Part shown: positions 1 to 10,800 of the stretch, piece after piece
Layout of the letters: each line of letters starts with the position of its first letter
How positions within the stretch are numbered: position 1 is the first letter of the stretch
Assembly (NCBI GenBank): GCA_009760855.2
Contig: WPIO01000068.1
Span: 1,261,501 to 1,325,500, forward strand
Source: Cristatella mucedo
Taxonomy: Eukaryota > Bryozoa > Phylactolaemata > Cristatellidae
Length of the DNA: 64,000 nucleotides
Direction of reading: 5' to 3'
The notes under the pieces: model-generated
What the model was told of the DNA's origin: nothing
Databases searched by the model: none
The model's input: the letters and a program-made list of their open reading frames with translations, nothing else
Position numbers and translations under genes: made by a program

Positions 1-990
1 CCGATCATGGATGGCAGCCAATTTTCTAAAACTAAACGATGATAAAACTAACTTACTAGTTATGGGCAAACCTAGTGTTATTCAGAAATTGGAAAGGCTG
101 ACTTTCAAAATGGCTCTGCCAGCATATCTCCAGTTGAATCAGCTCGAAATCTAGGTGTCATATTCCAAAGCGACCTCTCGTTAGACGACCACATCAGCTC
201 CACAGTCAAATCAGCCTATTTTCAGCTTCATAACATTGCTAAAATTAGGGCTTGTTTAGATAAGGATACCACGTCCAAGTTGGTCCATGCATTCGTGACA
301 TCTCGTCTCGACTTCTGCAACTCACTGCTTACTGGCCTACCAGCATGTGCGATCAGGCGATTGCAGCTGGTGCAAAACTCTGCAGCTAGGCTTGTCTGTC
401 GTGAGCGTCGCAGTTGCCACATTACTCCACTTCTCGCCGACCTGCACTGGTTACCAGTCAAGCAACGGATCGACTTCAAGGTTTTGTCGCTCACTTTTAG
501 GTCTCTTCATTCTATGGCTCCAGCCTATCTTTCAGATATACTACCCCATCAGGCAAAGCATCGTACCACTCGCTTTTCGGAATCCAACAGTCTAGAAATA
601 CCTCGTACAAACCTTAAATCCTTTGGAGACCGTGCATTTAGCTCGTATGCTCCCACAGCCTGGAACTCCCTCCCGACCTGCATCAGAACATCCCCTGACC
701 TGACCACATTTAAAAGAAACTTAAAAACACACCTATTTAGGACAGCATTTAGTGGGTCCTTGTGATTCGTCCTCGATGTGCTTGTGCGTGCTGACACTGT
801 GCATGCTGCCACTAACCACATTTGCATGCTGACCCAGTGCATGTAACCCCTAACCATGTTATTCATTTTGTTTGTTTTTCAAGCATGATTTTACTTACTA
901 GTCTATTGCGTATCACTTTGCAGCAAATGTAAAGCGCCTAGAAAGAGATTAAGTTCTCTGAGGGCGCTTTATCAAGTGCAATATTATTAT
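1..990 (+). mobile_element. LINE-A (CR1/L2-type non-LTR retrotransposon), 3' part
   Basis: The frame at 280-765 encodes the C-terminal part of a CR1/L2-type reverse transcriptase: SRLDFCNSLLTGLP, VQNSAARLV, LHWLPVKQRI and AWNSLP are typical family motifs. The upstream part (1-280) carries the same ORF with stops. The 3' UTR ends in an AGCGCC...GAGATTAAGTTCTCTGAGGGCGCTTTATC block followed by ATT repeats; this tail recurs across the window and defines the family here. The copy is inactive. Confidence 0.85.
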
Positions 991-1002
991 TATATTATTA
1001 AG

Positions 1003-1080
1003 GTCTCGAGAATGGAATCTTATCAATGACGCAGAGCGAAAAGAGCTCGGTTTGACTTTCACAGACGATGGCGAGTTCTG
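1003..1080 (+). CDS. Calpain exon a (end of protease core, DGEFW)
   Basis: First calpain exon in the window. It reads SREWNLINDAERKELG...DDGEFW, the end of the protease core just after the region of the catalytic Asn, matching the family pattern W-S-D-x-S-x-E-W...DGEFWMSF. The acceptor AG is at 1001-1002 and the donor GTAAGA starts at 1081. The exon starts with one base of a codon and ends with TG of the DGEFW Trp, completed by the next exon. The catalytic Cys and His exons must lie upstream of the window. The acceptor directly follows the ATT tail of a LINE. Confidence 0.85.
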
Positions 1081-1259
1081 GTAAGAGACTAATGCTATGC
1101 CGCCTGAATCTGACCTGAGCTGATCTCTTAGTTTTTTCATGTGTCTCCATCTGTCACTCCACTAATTAAGAAAAACAAAGTGGATGTTGCAAAAGCAAGT
1201 TTTCTATAACGTATTCAAAGTCTAAGCGGCTTCCGGTAAATAAATGCTAGCTGATGTAA

Positions 1260-1416
1260 CAGCCTCTTTTATGTAGCTACAGAAGAGCCTTTACGGCTAT
1301 CGTCACCGCTTGCAGCAGTGATAAAAGATCACCCACAGCAGGATTCGAACCCACGACTTCGGTACCGAGGTCATGAAAAGCAACCACCTTAGCGAGTGTG
1401 CCATCACGTCTCACAT
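1260..1416 (-). mobile_element. SINE-1 (tRNA-derived), minus strand
   Basis: On the reverse strand it has a tRNA-like promoter with box B GGGTTCGAATCCTG and an upstream box A-like segment, followed by the family body with AGCCGTAAAGGCTCTTCTG. Related copies are at 1796, 6995, 12108, 28398, 38760 and 60450. Confidence 0.75.
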
Positions 1417-1795
1417 GGTGCACGAACGCTAGCCAACAAACTTGATCTCGATGCAACAAAGAGAAGGCGAGAAGTATGGTGGAGTCAGGAGAGCCATTGA
1501 TGTAATGAGTAGCGAGGAAGTAGCGGCTCAGGACGGCTTGAAAGGAGGCATCACAGTCAGCAGCAAGAGATTAGATATCGATGCATAAGAGTTGTGGAAG
1601 TGAGTTCCACAGTCTAGGACATGCAGAGCAAAAGCTTCTGTCGCCAATGGTCTTTAAGCAAAGGAATGGCACAGCTCATTTATTGTCCATTGAGAACACG
1701 AGGGCTCGGCAAGGCTGAATCTGGTGCAGCAGGTCGGCTAGGTATGAAGGAGCCAAGCCATGACAGTCCTTGTAGGTCAGAGTAAGAACACTAGG

Positions 1796-1945
1796 TAATG
1801 CGGTTGCTTTAACGACCTCGGTCCCGAGATCTTGGGTTCGATTCCTGTGGTGGGCGATCCTTTATCGCCACTGCAAGCAGTGGTGATAGCCGTAAAGGCT
1901 CTTCTGTCGCTATACAAAAAGAGGCTGTTAAATCAACTAGAATTT
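1796..1945 (+). mobile_element. SINE-1 copy inserted in LINE-B
   Basis: A tRNA-like head (GCGGTTGCTTTAACGACC, then box B GGGTTCGATTCC), a body with CACTGCAAGCAGTGGTGATA and AGCCGTAAAGGCTCTTCTG, and the tail CTGTTAAATCAACTAG. LINE-B sequence resumes on both sides. Confidence 0.75.
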
Positions 1946-2374
1946 ATTTAAGAATTTACTGTATGTCCGTTAATTAACCGGAAGTTATCGCAGCTCCACA
2001 GCCAAGGAGATGCATGGCTGAACCTCTGGAATTTGTTGACAGTTGCTTTGCAGCCATATTTGCAGTCACGAGCAGCAGGGGCTGCAGAGGCTTTCTCGGT
2101 AACCCAGACAAGATTAAATTGCAATAGCCTAGCCAGGGAGCTAGTTAAGTTTTAGCAAGCCATGATGGTAGATAGAGCCTAATCTTACTCAGGGATCGGA
2201 TGCGATGGCTAGCTTTGCAGGCAGTCTTCGTAATGGCAATTTCAAAACTAGTGCAGTTACCAAAGAGGACCGGCTGGGCTCGATGTCATCATGCATCTCC
2301 AAATAAGTTTGATCGCTCAGTGGCGCGTTGGAGTCACTATTTGAGGTAACTGGGTCATAGCTAAGATCCAGTAA

Positions 2375-2560
2375 TAATAATAGTAATAATAAATTCGATA
2401 TCGCACCATCAGAGAACTCAATCTCTTTCCAGGCACTTTACATTTGCTGCAAAGAAAGCACGATCGAATGGTTATCGGTAGCATGCTCAATAAACAAGAA
2501 GAATAGCATCCTTAGAGGTGACATACACAGGGTCAGCATGCACTTTTCTTTCACTCTCGG
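2375..2560 (-). mobile_element. LINE-A 3' UTR fragment
   Basis: Starts with AATAATAATA repeats and reads into the LINE-A 3' block in reverse (AGAGAACTCAATCTCTTT, then GGCACTTTACATTTGCTGC) and the further 3' UTR ending near GGTCAGCATGCAC. A typical 5'-truncated LINE insertion. Confidence 0.7.
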
Positions 2561-2759
2561 TTTTATTGTCGCATTTAACCGTCAATTATGTTAGTATTGC
2601 CTGCAGCAATACATGTTGATTTTCTGTGTTAGTATTCCACATTATGGTGCATTGAAAGAGTGCATCCACATGTGTAGCTGGGTTGGAATAATCCTCTTAA
2701 TGATGGAGGCTGTTGCCTTTCGGCACGACATGCAGTTAATATAGCATCGTTTATGTCGA

Positions 2760-2890
2760 GCTGGTTTGGTCCCATGGTGAAAGTGCTTGCCCCAACCAAG
2801 GCCTGGCTGAGGTCATGGGCTCGAGCCCCGAGGCATATGTGAAGCTCCTGAATAGAGATTAAGCTCTTTTGGGGCACCATACAAATGAGA
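2760..2890 (+). mobile_element. SINE-2 with LINE-A-like 3' tail
   Basis: A tRNA-like head (TGGTGAAAGTGCTTGCCCC, box B-like GGGCTCGAGCCCC) is joined to GAATAGAGATTAAGCTCTTTT and GCACCATACAAATGAG, a diverged version of the LINE-A 3' end. Two similar composites are at 20195 and 31455. Confidence 0.55.
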
Positions 2891-4423
2891 TTGTTATTAC
2901 TTTTTTATGCATCAAGCGTGACCAGTTTCTCTTACGGCATAGTGCCCATAGCAAGCTGCGGACATGGGCATGATGTGGGCTACTCACTAAGCTTCTTGGA
3001 TCGTTGATTATAAGCCTAGCATCTCGTGGCTGCTGCCGAGTTGACCGGGGCTTCTAATGGCGGTGCACTCACTCTGACTGCCGAGCTCCTGCACCAGCCT
3101 AATAAACAGCTACAGTAAATGGTTACCCGTGAAAGTCAATCAAAAGCCAGGCCCTATATTTAGATTTAGGCTATGTATTCATCCTATATTATCTACCCAC
3201 ATTTTATGGGATATATTGCATACTACATTTGATATACGGTATAATACATACTATTGTAACAATTGTGTGCAATATCGATTGCAAAATGTTCAATAAATCG
3301 TTGCACTTAATAAGATAGATCGAAAAATTTTAGTCCTACTTTACAAGAGATCGGCCTCAGCAGTAAGTAGCTAGCTTGCCATCGTCTCTACCGGTGGAAA
3401 CGCCCAGCTGCATGGTCATATGCATACGGTATTATATCACATTATCAGGCAACTACTAGGTCGAACAGTTAGTGGTTGTAGCAGCAGATATATGCAGATA
3501 TGCAGACACACACAGCTTCCACGCATCATAAGAGCGCGATAAACTTTCACACCTTGAAGTATAGCATCATCGGTGCCTTGAACAACTCTGCCACGAAGGA
3601 GCACATTATTGGACCAATTACGACCAGCCCATACTGAAAGCGAGTCAGGGATAAAGGACCAATACAACGAGGTGACTGCTAATAGCTTGTAGAGAGGCAC
3701 TTCTGAGCAGTCTACGATAGTAGCATCAGCAGCAGATATGTGTAGGTATGCAGAGATAAATGGCTTCTATGCACTACAAGAGTACAATACATGCAGGCAC
3801 ATTTGAGTGTAGCTCAATAAAACAATACAACCTCAATACAGCCTCAAACAAGCTCTGCTGCTAAGAAAGAGATTCTCAGGCCAATGTCGACTTGCTCACA
3901 CTTTGGATCCGCAAGTGTTAACGACCAATATGTTAATACTTTGATGTTTTGTGTATTGTTGATTAAACACTATTTGTTTTGACATTGAACTGACTAGCTT
4001 CAAAAGGTGGGCAGAGTTTTGATGTGGCCATCGTGAGATAACCCGTGGGATTGCCAACACATTGCAGTTATGATTTACTACAAGTTCAACGGCCAGCCTG
4101 ATTCCTGCTGCATGCTATTTTGAACTTTGGTACCCCTCACACCACCATGCTCGCACTTCTACTACGCGACATCAAGATGCAAGGATTTAAATCGTCCTTA
4201 TTGTATTGAAATTCTCGTGCATCGATGCACATTGCTCGGCTCGATCCCTAAAGTGATATCTATGTCCACGCTGTCCATGTATGTGTATCCACTGTATGTC
4301 CATGTGCATTGAGCCCCTCTCTTTCTGTTTGCTTCAAGGGGTGCGAGGGATAGAGGAATACATATAAAGCTGTGCAGCTGTGCAAACTGGCAATGATTAC
4401 GTTGTGCTGTTTATCGCTTACAG
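2891..4423. other. Calpain intron, no recognisable feature
   Basis: No ORF with protein-like content and no repeat I recognise. The open frames seen (for example around 3437-3700 and 4127-4312) lack recognisable domains and sit between two calpain exons. Confidence 0.5.
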
Positions 4424-4596
4424 GATGTCATTCAAGGATTTCCTCTCAAACTTCACGACCCTAGAGCTTTGCAGCCTCGATCCAGACTCCATGGGGGAGG
4501 CCGATGAGGGACGGCAAAAATTCAAGTGGGAGAAGTTCATCGAACAGGGACAGTGGATTCGGAGGGTCAATGCTGGTGGCTGTCGTAATTATCTCG
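4424..4596 (+). CDS. Calpain exon b (core/domain III junction)
   Basis: Encodes MSFKDFLSNFTTLELCSLDPD, the conserved end of calpain domain II, then a linker into WIRRVNAGGCRNYL, the start of the C2-like domain III. Acceptor CAG ends at 4423 and donor GTAAGG starts at 4597. Its first G completes the Trp codon of the previous exon, and its last base G completes Asp with the next exon, so phases agree on both sides. Confidence 0.95.
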
Positions 4597-4726
4597 GTAA
4601 GGCTGCCTATGTCGTCGTCAGCGCTAAAGTGCGCCCACATGCTCGTGCTTCATTGCACAAACCACTCTGCAGAGACCAGGCAAGCATAAGCTCACTGGTG
4701 CCGCTGGTGCTTCCACTGTTTGCCAG

Positions 4727-4890
4727 ATACTTTCTGGACGAATCCTCAGTATCACGTGACAGTGACGGATCCGGACGACCAGGATGACAACGACATGTGC
4801 ACGCTCATCGTTGGCCTGATGCAGAAGGATCGACGAAAGTTACGTAAGACGGGCGCCGACCTCCTCACCATCGGCTATGCCATCTACCAG
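4727..4890 (+). CDS. Calpain exon c (domain III, first half)
   Basis: Encodes D-TFWTNPQYHVTVTDPDD through LIVGLMQKDRRKLRKTG to IGYAIYQ, the first strands of the calpain C2-like domain III, including the acidic loop region. Acceptor CCAG ends at 4726; donor CAG|GTGAGC at 4890/4891. Its last 15 bases plus 10 intron bases are the founder unit of a 19-copy minisatellite. The next exon continues the frame directly (YAIYQ then LKEPAKHSG), so the first donor of the array gives the family-consistent junction. Confidence 0.95.
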
Positions 4891-5350
4891 GTGAGCGTGC
4901 TATGCCATCTACCAGGTGAGCGTGCTATGCCATCTGACAGGTGAGCGTGCTATGCCATCTGCCAGGTGAGCGTGCTATGCCATCTGCCAGGTGAGCGTGC
5001 TATGCCATCTGCCAGGTGAGCGTGCTATGCCATCTGCCAGGTGAGCGTGCTATGCCATCTGCCAGGTGAGCGTGCTATGTCATCTGCCAGGTGAGCGTGC
5101 TATGCCATCTGCCAGGTGAGCGTGCTATGCCATCTGCCAGGTGAGCGTGCTATGCCATCTGCCAGGTGAGCGTGCTATGCCATCTGCCAGGTGAGCGTGC
5201 TATGCCATCTGCCAGGTGAGCGTGCTATGCCATCTGCCAGGTGAGTGTGCTATGCCATCTGACAGGTGAGCGTGCTATGCCATCTGACAGGTGAGCGTGC
5301 TATGCCATCTGACAGGTGAGCGTGCTATGCCATCTGACAGGTGAGCGTGC
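4876..5350 (+). repeat. 25-bp minisatellite duplicating a splice donor, 19 copies
   Basis: Unit TATGCCATCTGCCAG plus GTGAGCGTGC repeats with an exact 25-bp period from 4876 to 5350. The first unit is the last 15 bases of a calpain exon plus the first 10 bases of the intron. Every unit therefore carries a consensus donor CAG|GTGAGC. Variants are A, G or GA at the ACC/GCC/GAC position, one T for C, and one GTGAGTG. Confidence 0.97.
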
Positions 5351-5985
5351 TATGTGAGCTGCCGATTTCCTTCTGGAATTGCCAGGAGCGTGCTACTTGT
5401 GCTATGCATCAAGTAGCAGCTTCCACGTGACAGCCGTTTCGAACCGAATGCCTTGGTTTCAAGCGAAAGCTCTGTTCAACGGGCAACCTGTGCTAACTTC
5501 ACAGCTCCTCCAGTGCCCGAGGCTTTTATTTCACTGCACCTTCAGCAATGGTTTTTCGTGTGTGGGGGAAGGAATCAGCGTTGACCTGTTTGTTTACCTG
5601 TGTCCGTTTACCTGTATGTGGCCCAAGTTTTGGAATGGCTTGAATCTCATTATGATATTATGATCCTTGAAGACTCTCTATTATCTACGTGCAGTTAGGC
5701 AGTGTACTTCATCATTGTAAGATTTCAATGCACTACATAACAGTCCATCAACCCCAATCAAGATTCGGTTACAGGTATTGCATTGAGCAGGCAGCTGTTG
5801 CTTAGAGCAAAGTGTTTTGAACAGTTCTGTGTGCAATATTATCCACCCATCGACAGGTCGTCCATCGATCGAATTTAATCATCCTGAAATGCAGCGAGCA
5901 ACGTCACTCCTTTCTAGCTGGTGCCTACGTGCCTGCTACTTGTGAAGGTTCGCACTAGCTACGCTATTAGGGCAATCTAATCAAA
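5351..5985. other. Calpain intron, no recognisable feature
   Basis: Single-copy-looking sequence with no recognised repeat. The short open frame at 5379-5663 has no recognisable domain. Confidence 0.5.
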
Positions 5986-5989
5986 AAAG

Positions 5990-6890
5990 CTTTGGGTTAG
6001 TTATCATTATGCTTGTGCGACCGAGTCCGCCGACGAGTCTCTTGTTGTCCTCCCGCTATGCACTCGCCCTCGCTGAGATAATTAATCCCTCAGCAACCGA
6101 TCATCTAAGAATACTTCTTCGATAGCTAGCCACCACGTCCGATCCCTATCTAAGATTAGGAACCGTCTTCTACGGTGGCTTGCAAAGAATTTAAGTAGCT
6201 CCTTAGCTCTGTCTCGGATAGATCATTGTAATTCCCTTATGGCTGAGCTACCGAAAAAGCCACTAGGCCACTGCAGCTGGCCATGAATATGGCTGCAAGG
6301 CTAGTTTACAAATCCCAGAGGTTTGATCAAATGTGTCTCCTTTGCTGACAGAGCTATGGCCGCCGGTTGATCAACTGATACAAAACTGTTCTTATGTTGA
6401 CCCACAAGGCCTGTCACGACTTGGCCCCTTCTTACCTAACTGAACTGCTGCATCAGTTTCAGCCTCCCCATGCCCTCAGGTCATGTGTGGACAATAAATT
6501 AGCTGTTCCATTCCACTGCTTAAAGGGCGTTGGCGACAGAAGCTTTAACTCTGCAGGTCCTAGACTGTAGATATCACTTCCAAAATTCGTACGCAATGGC
6601 AACTACTCTTCTACTGCCGACTATGGCACATCCTTTTCAGCTATCCTAAACTGCTACTTCCATGCTACTCACTACCTCGACTGCTCTCCTGACTCAGCTA
6701 TGCTTCACAATTTCTCTTTTTTGCATGAGATGAAGTCTGTTTGCCACCGAATGCATAGCGAAAGCCGCTTAGGCTATGATGTGCTGTACACAACTCGCAC
6801 GCGTATTACCCACATAGTCTTTGTGGCTTTTGGGATTTACCGACGGAGATACAATTTCTACGACTCTTATGTCATGTTTTCTGACCCTCA
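5990..6890 (+). mobile_element. LINE-B fragment (RT C-terminus and 3' UTR)
   Basis: The plus strand matches the LINE-B family: the degraded peptide around the CRIDHCNSLMAELPKKP region, then AARLVYKSQRFDQ, a G-D-RSFNSAGPRL-like stretch, and the 3' UTR with GACTCAGCTATGCTTC and GAATGCATAGCGAAAGCCGC. Frameshifted and inactive. Confidence 0.65.
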
Positions 6891-6994
6891 GAGTTAGCTG
6901 CAGTCGTTGAAAGGTAAAACTGCTCTGCAGGCAGTAGGCTCTTCTAGCTTTTAGCAAACATTCACGAACTAAATGATATAAATAAATAAATACT

Positions 6995-7160
6995 AGCTGA
7001 TTTAACAGCCTCTTTTTGTATAGCGAAAAAAAGGCCTTTACGGCTATCACCACCGCTTGCAGTGGCGATAAAGGATCGCCCACCACAGGATTCGAACCCA
7101 CGACCTCGGGGCCGAGGTCGTGAAAAGCAACCACCTTACCTAGTGAGCCATTTCGACTCA
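6995..7160 (-). mobile_element. SINE-1, minus strand
   Basis: Reverse-strand copy with box B GTGGGTTCGAATCCTGTGG, family body and CTGTTAAATCAGCTAG tail. It is one of the better preserved copies. Confidence 0.85.
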
Positions 7161-7394
7161 CCAAATGATATGTGCTACATTAATCCTCAAATCGATCCCA
7201 AAGTGTTAACACAAAATCGCGGACTTCAGAGTTCTGTGTCTGTGGTGTCGTTGGTCAAATCGCAGTCTATTGGTCATGCATTTTTGAGAGACATTTAATC
7301 TAGACAAAGAGTTATTTTGAGTACCTCTTGCATAGCTAATGCAATGTACCTTTTTAACTCCCACAACACCACAAAGTCGAAGTTTCTGTTAGAA

Positions 7395-7700
7395 GGAGGG
7401 TTTTCTATAGCTTACTCAAAGTCTAAGCGGCTTTCGCTATGCACGTGGTACCCAGCACACTTCATTTCACGCAAAAAAGAGAAAGTGAGAAGCATAGCTG
7501 AGTCAGGAGGGCATTTGAGGTAGTTGAGGCAGTGGGTAGCATAGAAGTTGCGGCTCAAGATGGCTGGAAAGGATGTACCGAAATCAGTCGATGGAGAGAA
7601 GATGTCGTTGCATAAGAATGGTTTAAGTGAGTTCCACACTCTAGGACATGCAGAGCAAAAGCATCTGTCGCCACGGTCTTTAAAAATAAAGATATGGAAC
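7395..7700 (-). mobile_element. LINE-B 3' fragment
   Basis: The reverse strand carries the LINE-B 3' end: CTTTTTGCGTGAAATGAAG, CTCCTGACTCAGCTATGC and TAGAGTGTGGAACTCACTT. Only the 3' part is present, consistent with 5' truncation. Confidence 0.65.
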
Positions 7701-8231
7701 AGTTATTACTACTTCCGCTCACCCACTAGATTGCACAGAGGGTATCTTTACCTTAGCTTGCTAATGCTTCTGTCAGCTTCCTAGTTATAACTGTAAAAAA
7801 TTTGTATCGAATCATGGGGAAAAAGTCTCGTTCTCTGCACTTAGATACTAGAATACGAGAATATATAGGTACCAGAAAGTCAGCTCGTCAAGTAAGCTTT
7901 AAATAAGTCACAGTCAAGTGTCAGGGGCCATATTCGATGCCCGCAAGACCTTCGATTTTCGATACATCCTCCGAAAGTCAGAAAGGGCGAGTTAGCACTC
8001 CGGTTTTGTCCTGCTGGAAAGAGTCACTTGGGTCGGGTCGGTCTCGGCGGCTGTCCATAAAAAGTCTTCATAGCTAGCCCTAAGCGGGTAGCTGGCGAAT
8101 TCTTTGCTACTGGCGAGAACTTTAGTTCCGTGCGTCATTTACTTAAAAAATCGATTACGATCGTGGCCACCGATGCTGGTGGCTACCGATCGAAAGCAGC
8201 AGAAGCAAGTCTTCGAAAGCCGGCCTCGGTG
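7701..8231. other. Calpain intron, no recognisable feature
   Basis: No supported gene or repeat family seen. Confidence 0.45.
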
Positions 8232-8570
8232 GCCTCCTGCCCCTCCCCTCTCCTGCTCCTCCCCTCTCCTGCCCCTCCCCATTCCTGCCCCTCCCCTCTC
8301 CTGCCCCTCCCCATTCCTGCCCCTCCCCTCTCCTGCCCCTCCCCTCTCCTGCCCCTCCCCTCTCCTGCCCCTCCCCTCTCCTGCCCCTCCCCTCTCCTGC
8401 CCCTCCCTCTCCTGCTCCTCCCCTCTCCTGCCCCTCCCCTCTCCTGCTCTTCCCCTCTCTTGCCAATCCCTCTCCTGCCCCTCCCCTCTCCTGCCCCTCC
8501 CCTCCCCTGCCCCTCCCCTCTCCTGCCCATCCCCTCTCCTGCTCCTCCCCCTCCCCTCCCCATACCCTGC
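8232..8570 (+). repeat. C/T-rich minisatellite, 16-bp unit
   Basis: Tandem CCCCTCCCCTCTCCTG units with point variants (ATTCCTG, CTCTTGCCAA). All six-frame ORFs over it (PSPAPPLSC-type or [11 protein letters not shown]-type) are products of the repeat, not genes. The strand asymmetry is strong, with pyrimidines on the + strand. Confidence 0.95.
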
Positions 8571-9955
8571 CAATGCTTCTGCTGCTTCGGTCTTCGGCTC
8601 TGACTTTTACCTTCGTTCCTTTCAGGACACTAAACTAGCTGTATTCTTCTTTCATTGTAAAAGCTCTCGGCAGCAGGTGACTGATGCTTTGGGTATTCTA
8701 AGCCAAATTAAATGGCCGCTCTCTGCAGCCGGTTCTGTCACTACTTAGGCAGTGGTTCGTTCTTCCTTTGCGACTCATTCAATTTGAGCGTGTATGAATG
8801 GACTGGTTGCAACTATGGCAAACGATTGCACTCAGCACCCGATGCTGCCGGCCTCACTCGGTGCCTGAGCGTTTGCTTACACTTGCAAGCTGCAGTACGG
8901 TAAGATCTTAACCTAGTTTACAAGACGATGAGTTATTTGCTTGAGAGGAGTAGCGGTCGCGCTCCCCTGGAATCGACTTAGTGGTTGATTCTGCCTTCAT
9001 CGTTGAAGAGATTGCACACATTTCTTGAATCAGCTATACCACACGTGCCTGCTACGGGCGTTTTGTCGAAGCCAGCAACCTCTCTCCGGAAATTCTCCAA
9101 GGTTTCGTAGGAAAAGTGGTTACCATTGGCAATGGAAGCTTTTGCTATGCAGGTTCTAGACTGACATTCACTTGCTCAATTCTTATGCATCAACACCTTT
9201 GCTGCTACCAAACCGGGCATTCTTGCTAGTCTTCCAGTACTAATACGCGTCGTTAGTCCTAGGTGTTGTCCTGCATCATTCAAATAGGCTGTTACTTGGC
9301 CAATCCATAAATAGTCGATACTTGACCAGGAAAACTTTCCCCTGGTCTCCCGTGTTGTCGATCGTAGGAAAGTCACTTTAACAAGTAGTGGTTGACCATA
9401 TAAACTCTCTTAATAATATTCAATATCATATCAATACCTCAAGTACTACCTAGCAAGTTCTGGTTGGGTTTAGAACTAATAAGAGTCAGCCTTCTTGCGA
9501 GTGTATACAGAACTTCTCAAGGAATGCTGATTTGAGTAGAGTTTCTCTACTAGCTCTGCTGTTGCTTTCTACAGCCCTCGATATCATTGATCGTCAAAAA
9601 AAGTGACTCCTTCTTAAGCAAAAATAATCTTACCTCGGCATCGCTGGCGCTGCACATCAATGGTTTAGGCCCTACTATTCATTTCGATGACTCACCTGAC
9701 CCCCTAATTTTAAATTTCGTACACTGGCTGATTCCTTTTCTTTTGTGGCTCATGAGGATCGTGGCACTCACAGCGAAGGTCATTCGCTGGGTCAATATTT
9801 TCTCTCACAATGCATGCTGCCAACTCCTATTATTAGCTGTACCTGTGCTGTGGTCTCTCCCAGCCCTCCAGCAGCACGTCATATTCTCTCAACTTCCTTG
9901 CTGAAACTATTGCTGACATAACAAAACTATAAATTATTATCAAAATTACTAATTA
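8571..9955. other. Calpain intron; a faint LINE-B relic near 9100-9230
   Basis: Around 9100-9230 the sequence GGCAATGGAAGCTTTTGC and the following GCAGGTTCTAGACTG resemble the LINE-B block that reads GGCGACAGAAGCTTTAACTC elsewhere, but it is very diverged. Nothing else recognised. Confidence 0.35.
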
Positions 9956-9959
9956 TTAA

Positions 9960-10800
9960 TTAATACTGATAAGACTATTTATGCTCAAACCAAGTGCGAC
10001 TCATAAATTGAAAAGCTTAACACTCCAAATTTGCTCTACCGGCATATCTTCTGTAATATCTGCACGAAATATAGGTGTTCTGTTCTAAAGTGACATATCT
10101 CTAGACGATCACATTAGCTTCACAGTCAAGTCTGCCTACTTTCAGCTATGCAACATTTCTAAAATTCGGGCTTGTATAGAAACGGATACTACATCTAAAG
10201 TGTAGTATGCATTTGTGACATCCCCTCTTGGCTTCCGTAACTCACTGCTTGCTGGTCTCCCGGCATGTGCAATCAGGTGTTTACAGTTGCTGCAAAACCC
10301 TGCAGTTAGGCTTGTCTATAGTGAGAGTCACAGATGCCACACTGAACCACTTCTCGCCGACTTGGACTGGCTCACAATCAAGCAGTGCATTAACTTAGAA
10401 GGTTCTGTCACTAACTTATAGGTCCCTTCATTTTCTGGCTCCATCTTACCAATCAGAACTACTTCCCACAAGGCTGTATTGCAAAATCTGCTTTTCGGAC
10501 CCTAATCACTTTGCTACGCCTCGATCTAATCTCAAATTATATGGAGACATTACCTTTTGATCGTCTGCTCACAAAGTCTGGAGCTTACTGAACTGAAGCC
10601 TGACTGACGCCATGAAATAATCTGACTAGACGGCATTGGAAAAGAAGCTAATTTTCATACAGCATTTGGTGGGTCCGGTGAATTGTCCTTCTCGTGGTTA
10701 TGCATGCTGACACTGCACGTATTTTAATTTAGTCGCTGACATAATATTTCACCAGTATATGTAAAGTGTTTAGACCGAAATTAGCTTTTCATAATGTTCT
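9960..10800 (+). mobile_element. LINE-A fragment, decayed
   Basis: Parallel to the LINE-A copy at 1-990, with many changes: the peptide AGLPACAIRCLQLLQNPAVRLV is still readable, followed by a decayed 3' UTR with ATGTAAAGTGTTTAGA. No intact ORF. Confidence 0.7.

Larger units (their letters stand above)
1195..2335 (-). mobile_element. LINE-B 3' fragment, broken by two SINEs
   Basis: Reverse-strand match to the 3' end of the LINE-B copies at 12890 and 33720: shared stretches include GAGTTCCACAGTCTAGGAC, GCTTCTGTCGCCAA and TTTATTGTCC. The 3' UTR piece (1195-1240) is separated from the rest by a minus-strand SINE. A plus-strand SINE at 1796-1945 splits the coding part. Heavily mutated, no ORF. 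Confidence 0.6.

Noticed and set aside
4876-5350. CRISPR-like array
   Set aside because: The 25-bp units are contiguous with no spacers, and derive from an exon-intron junction.
8104-8748. Pro/Ser-rich or Gly/Arg/Glu-rich protein frames on both strands
   Set aside because: They are translations of a 16-bp C/T-rich minisatellite, open in several frames at once.
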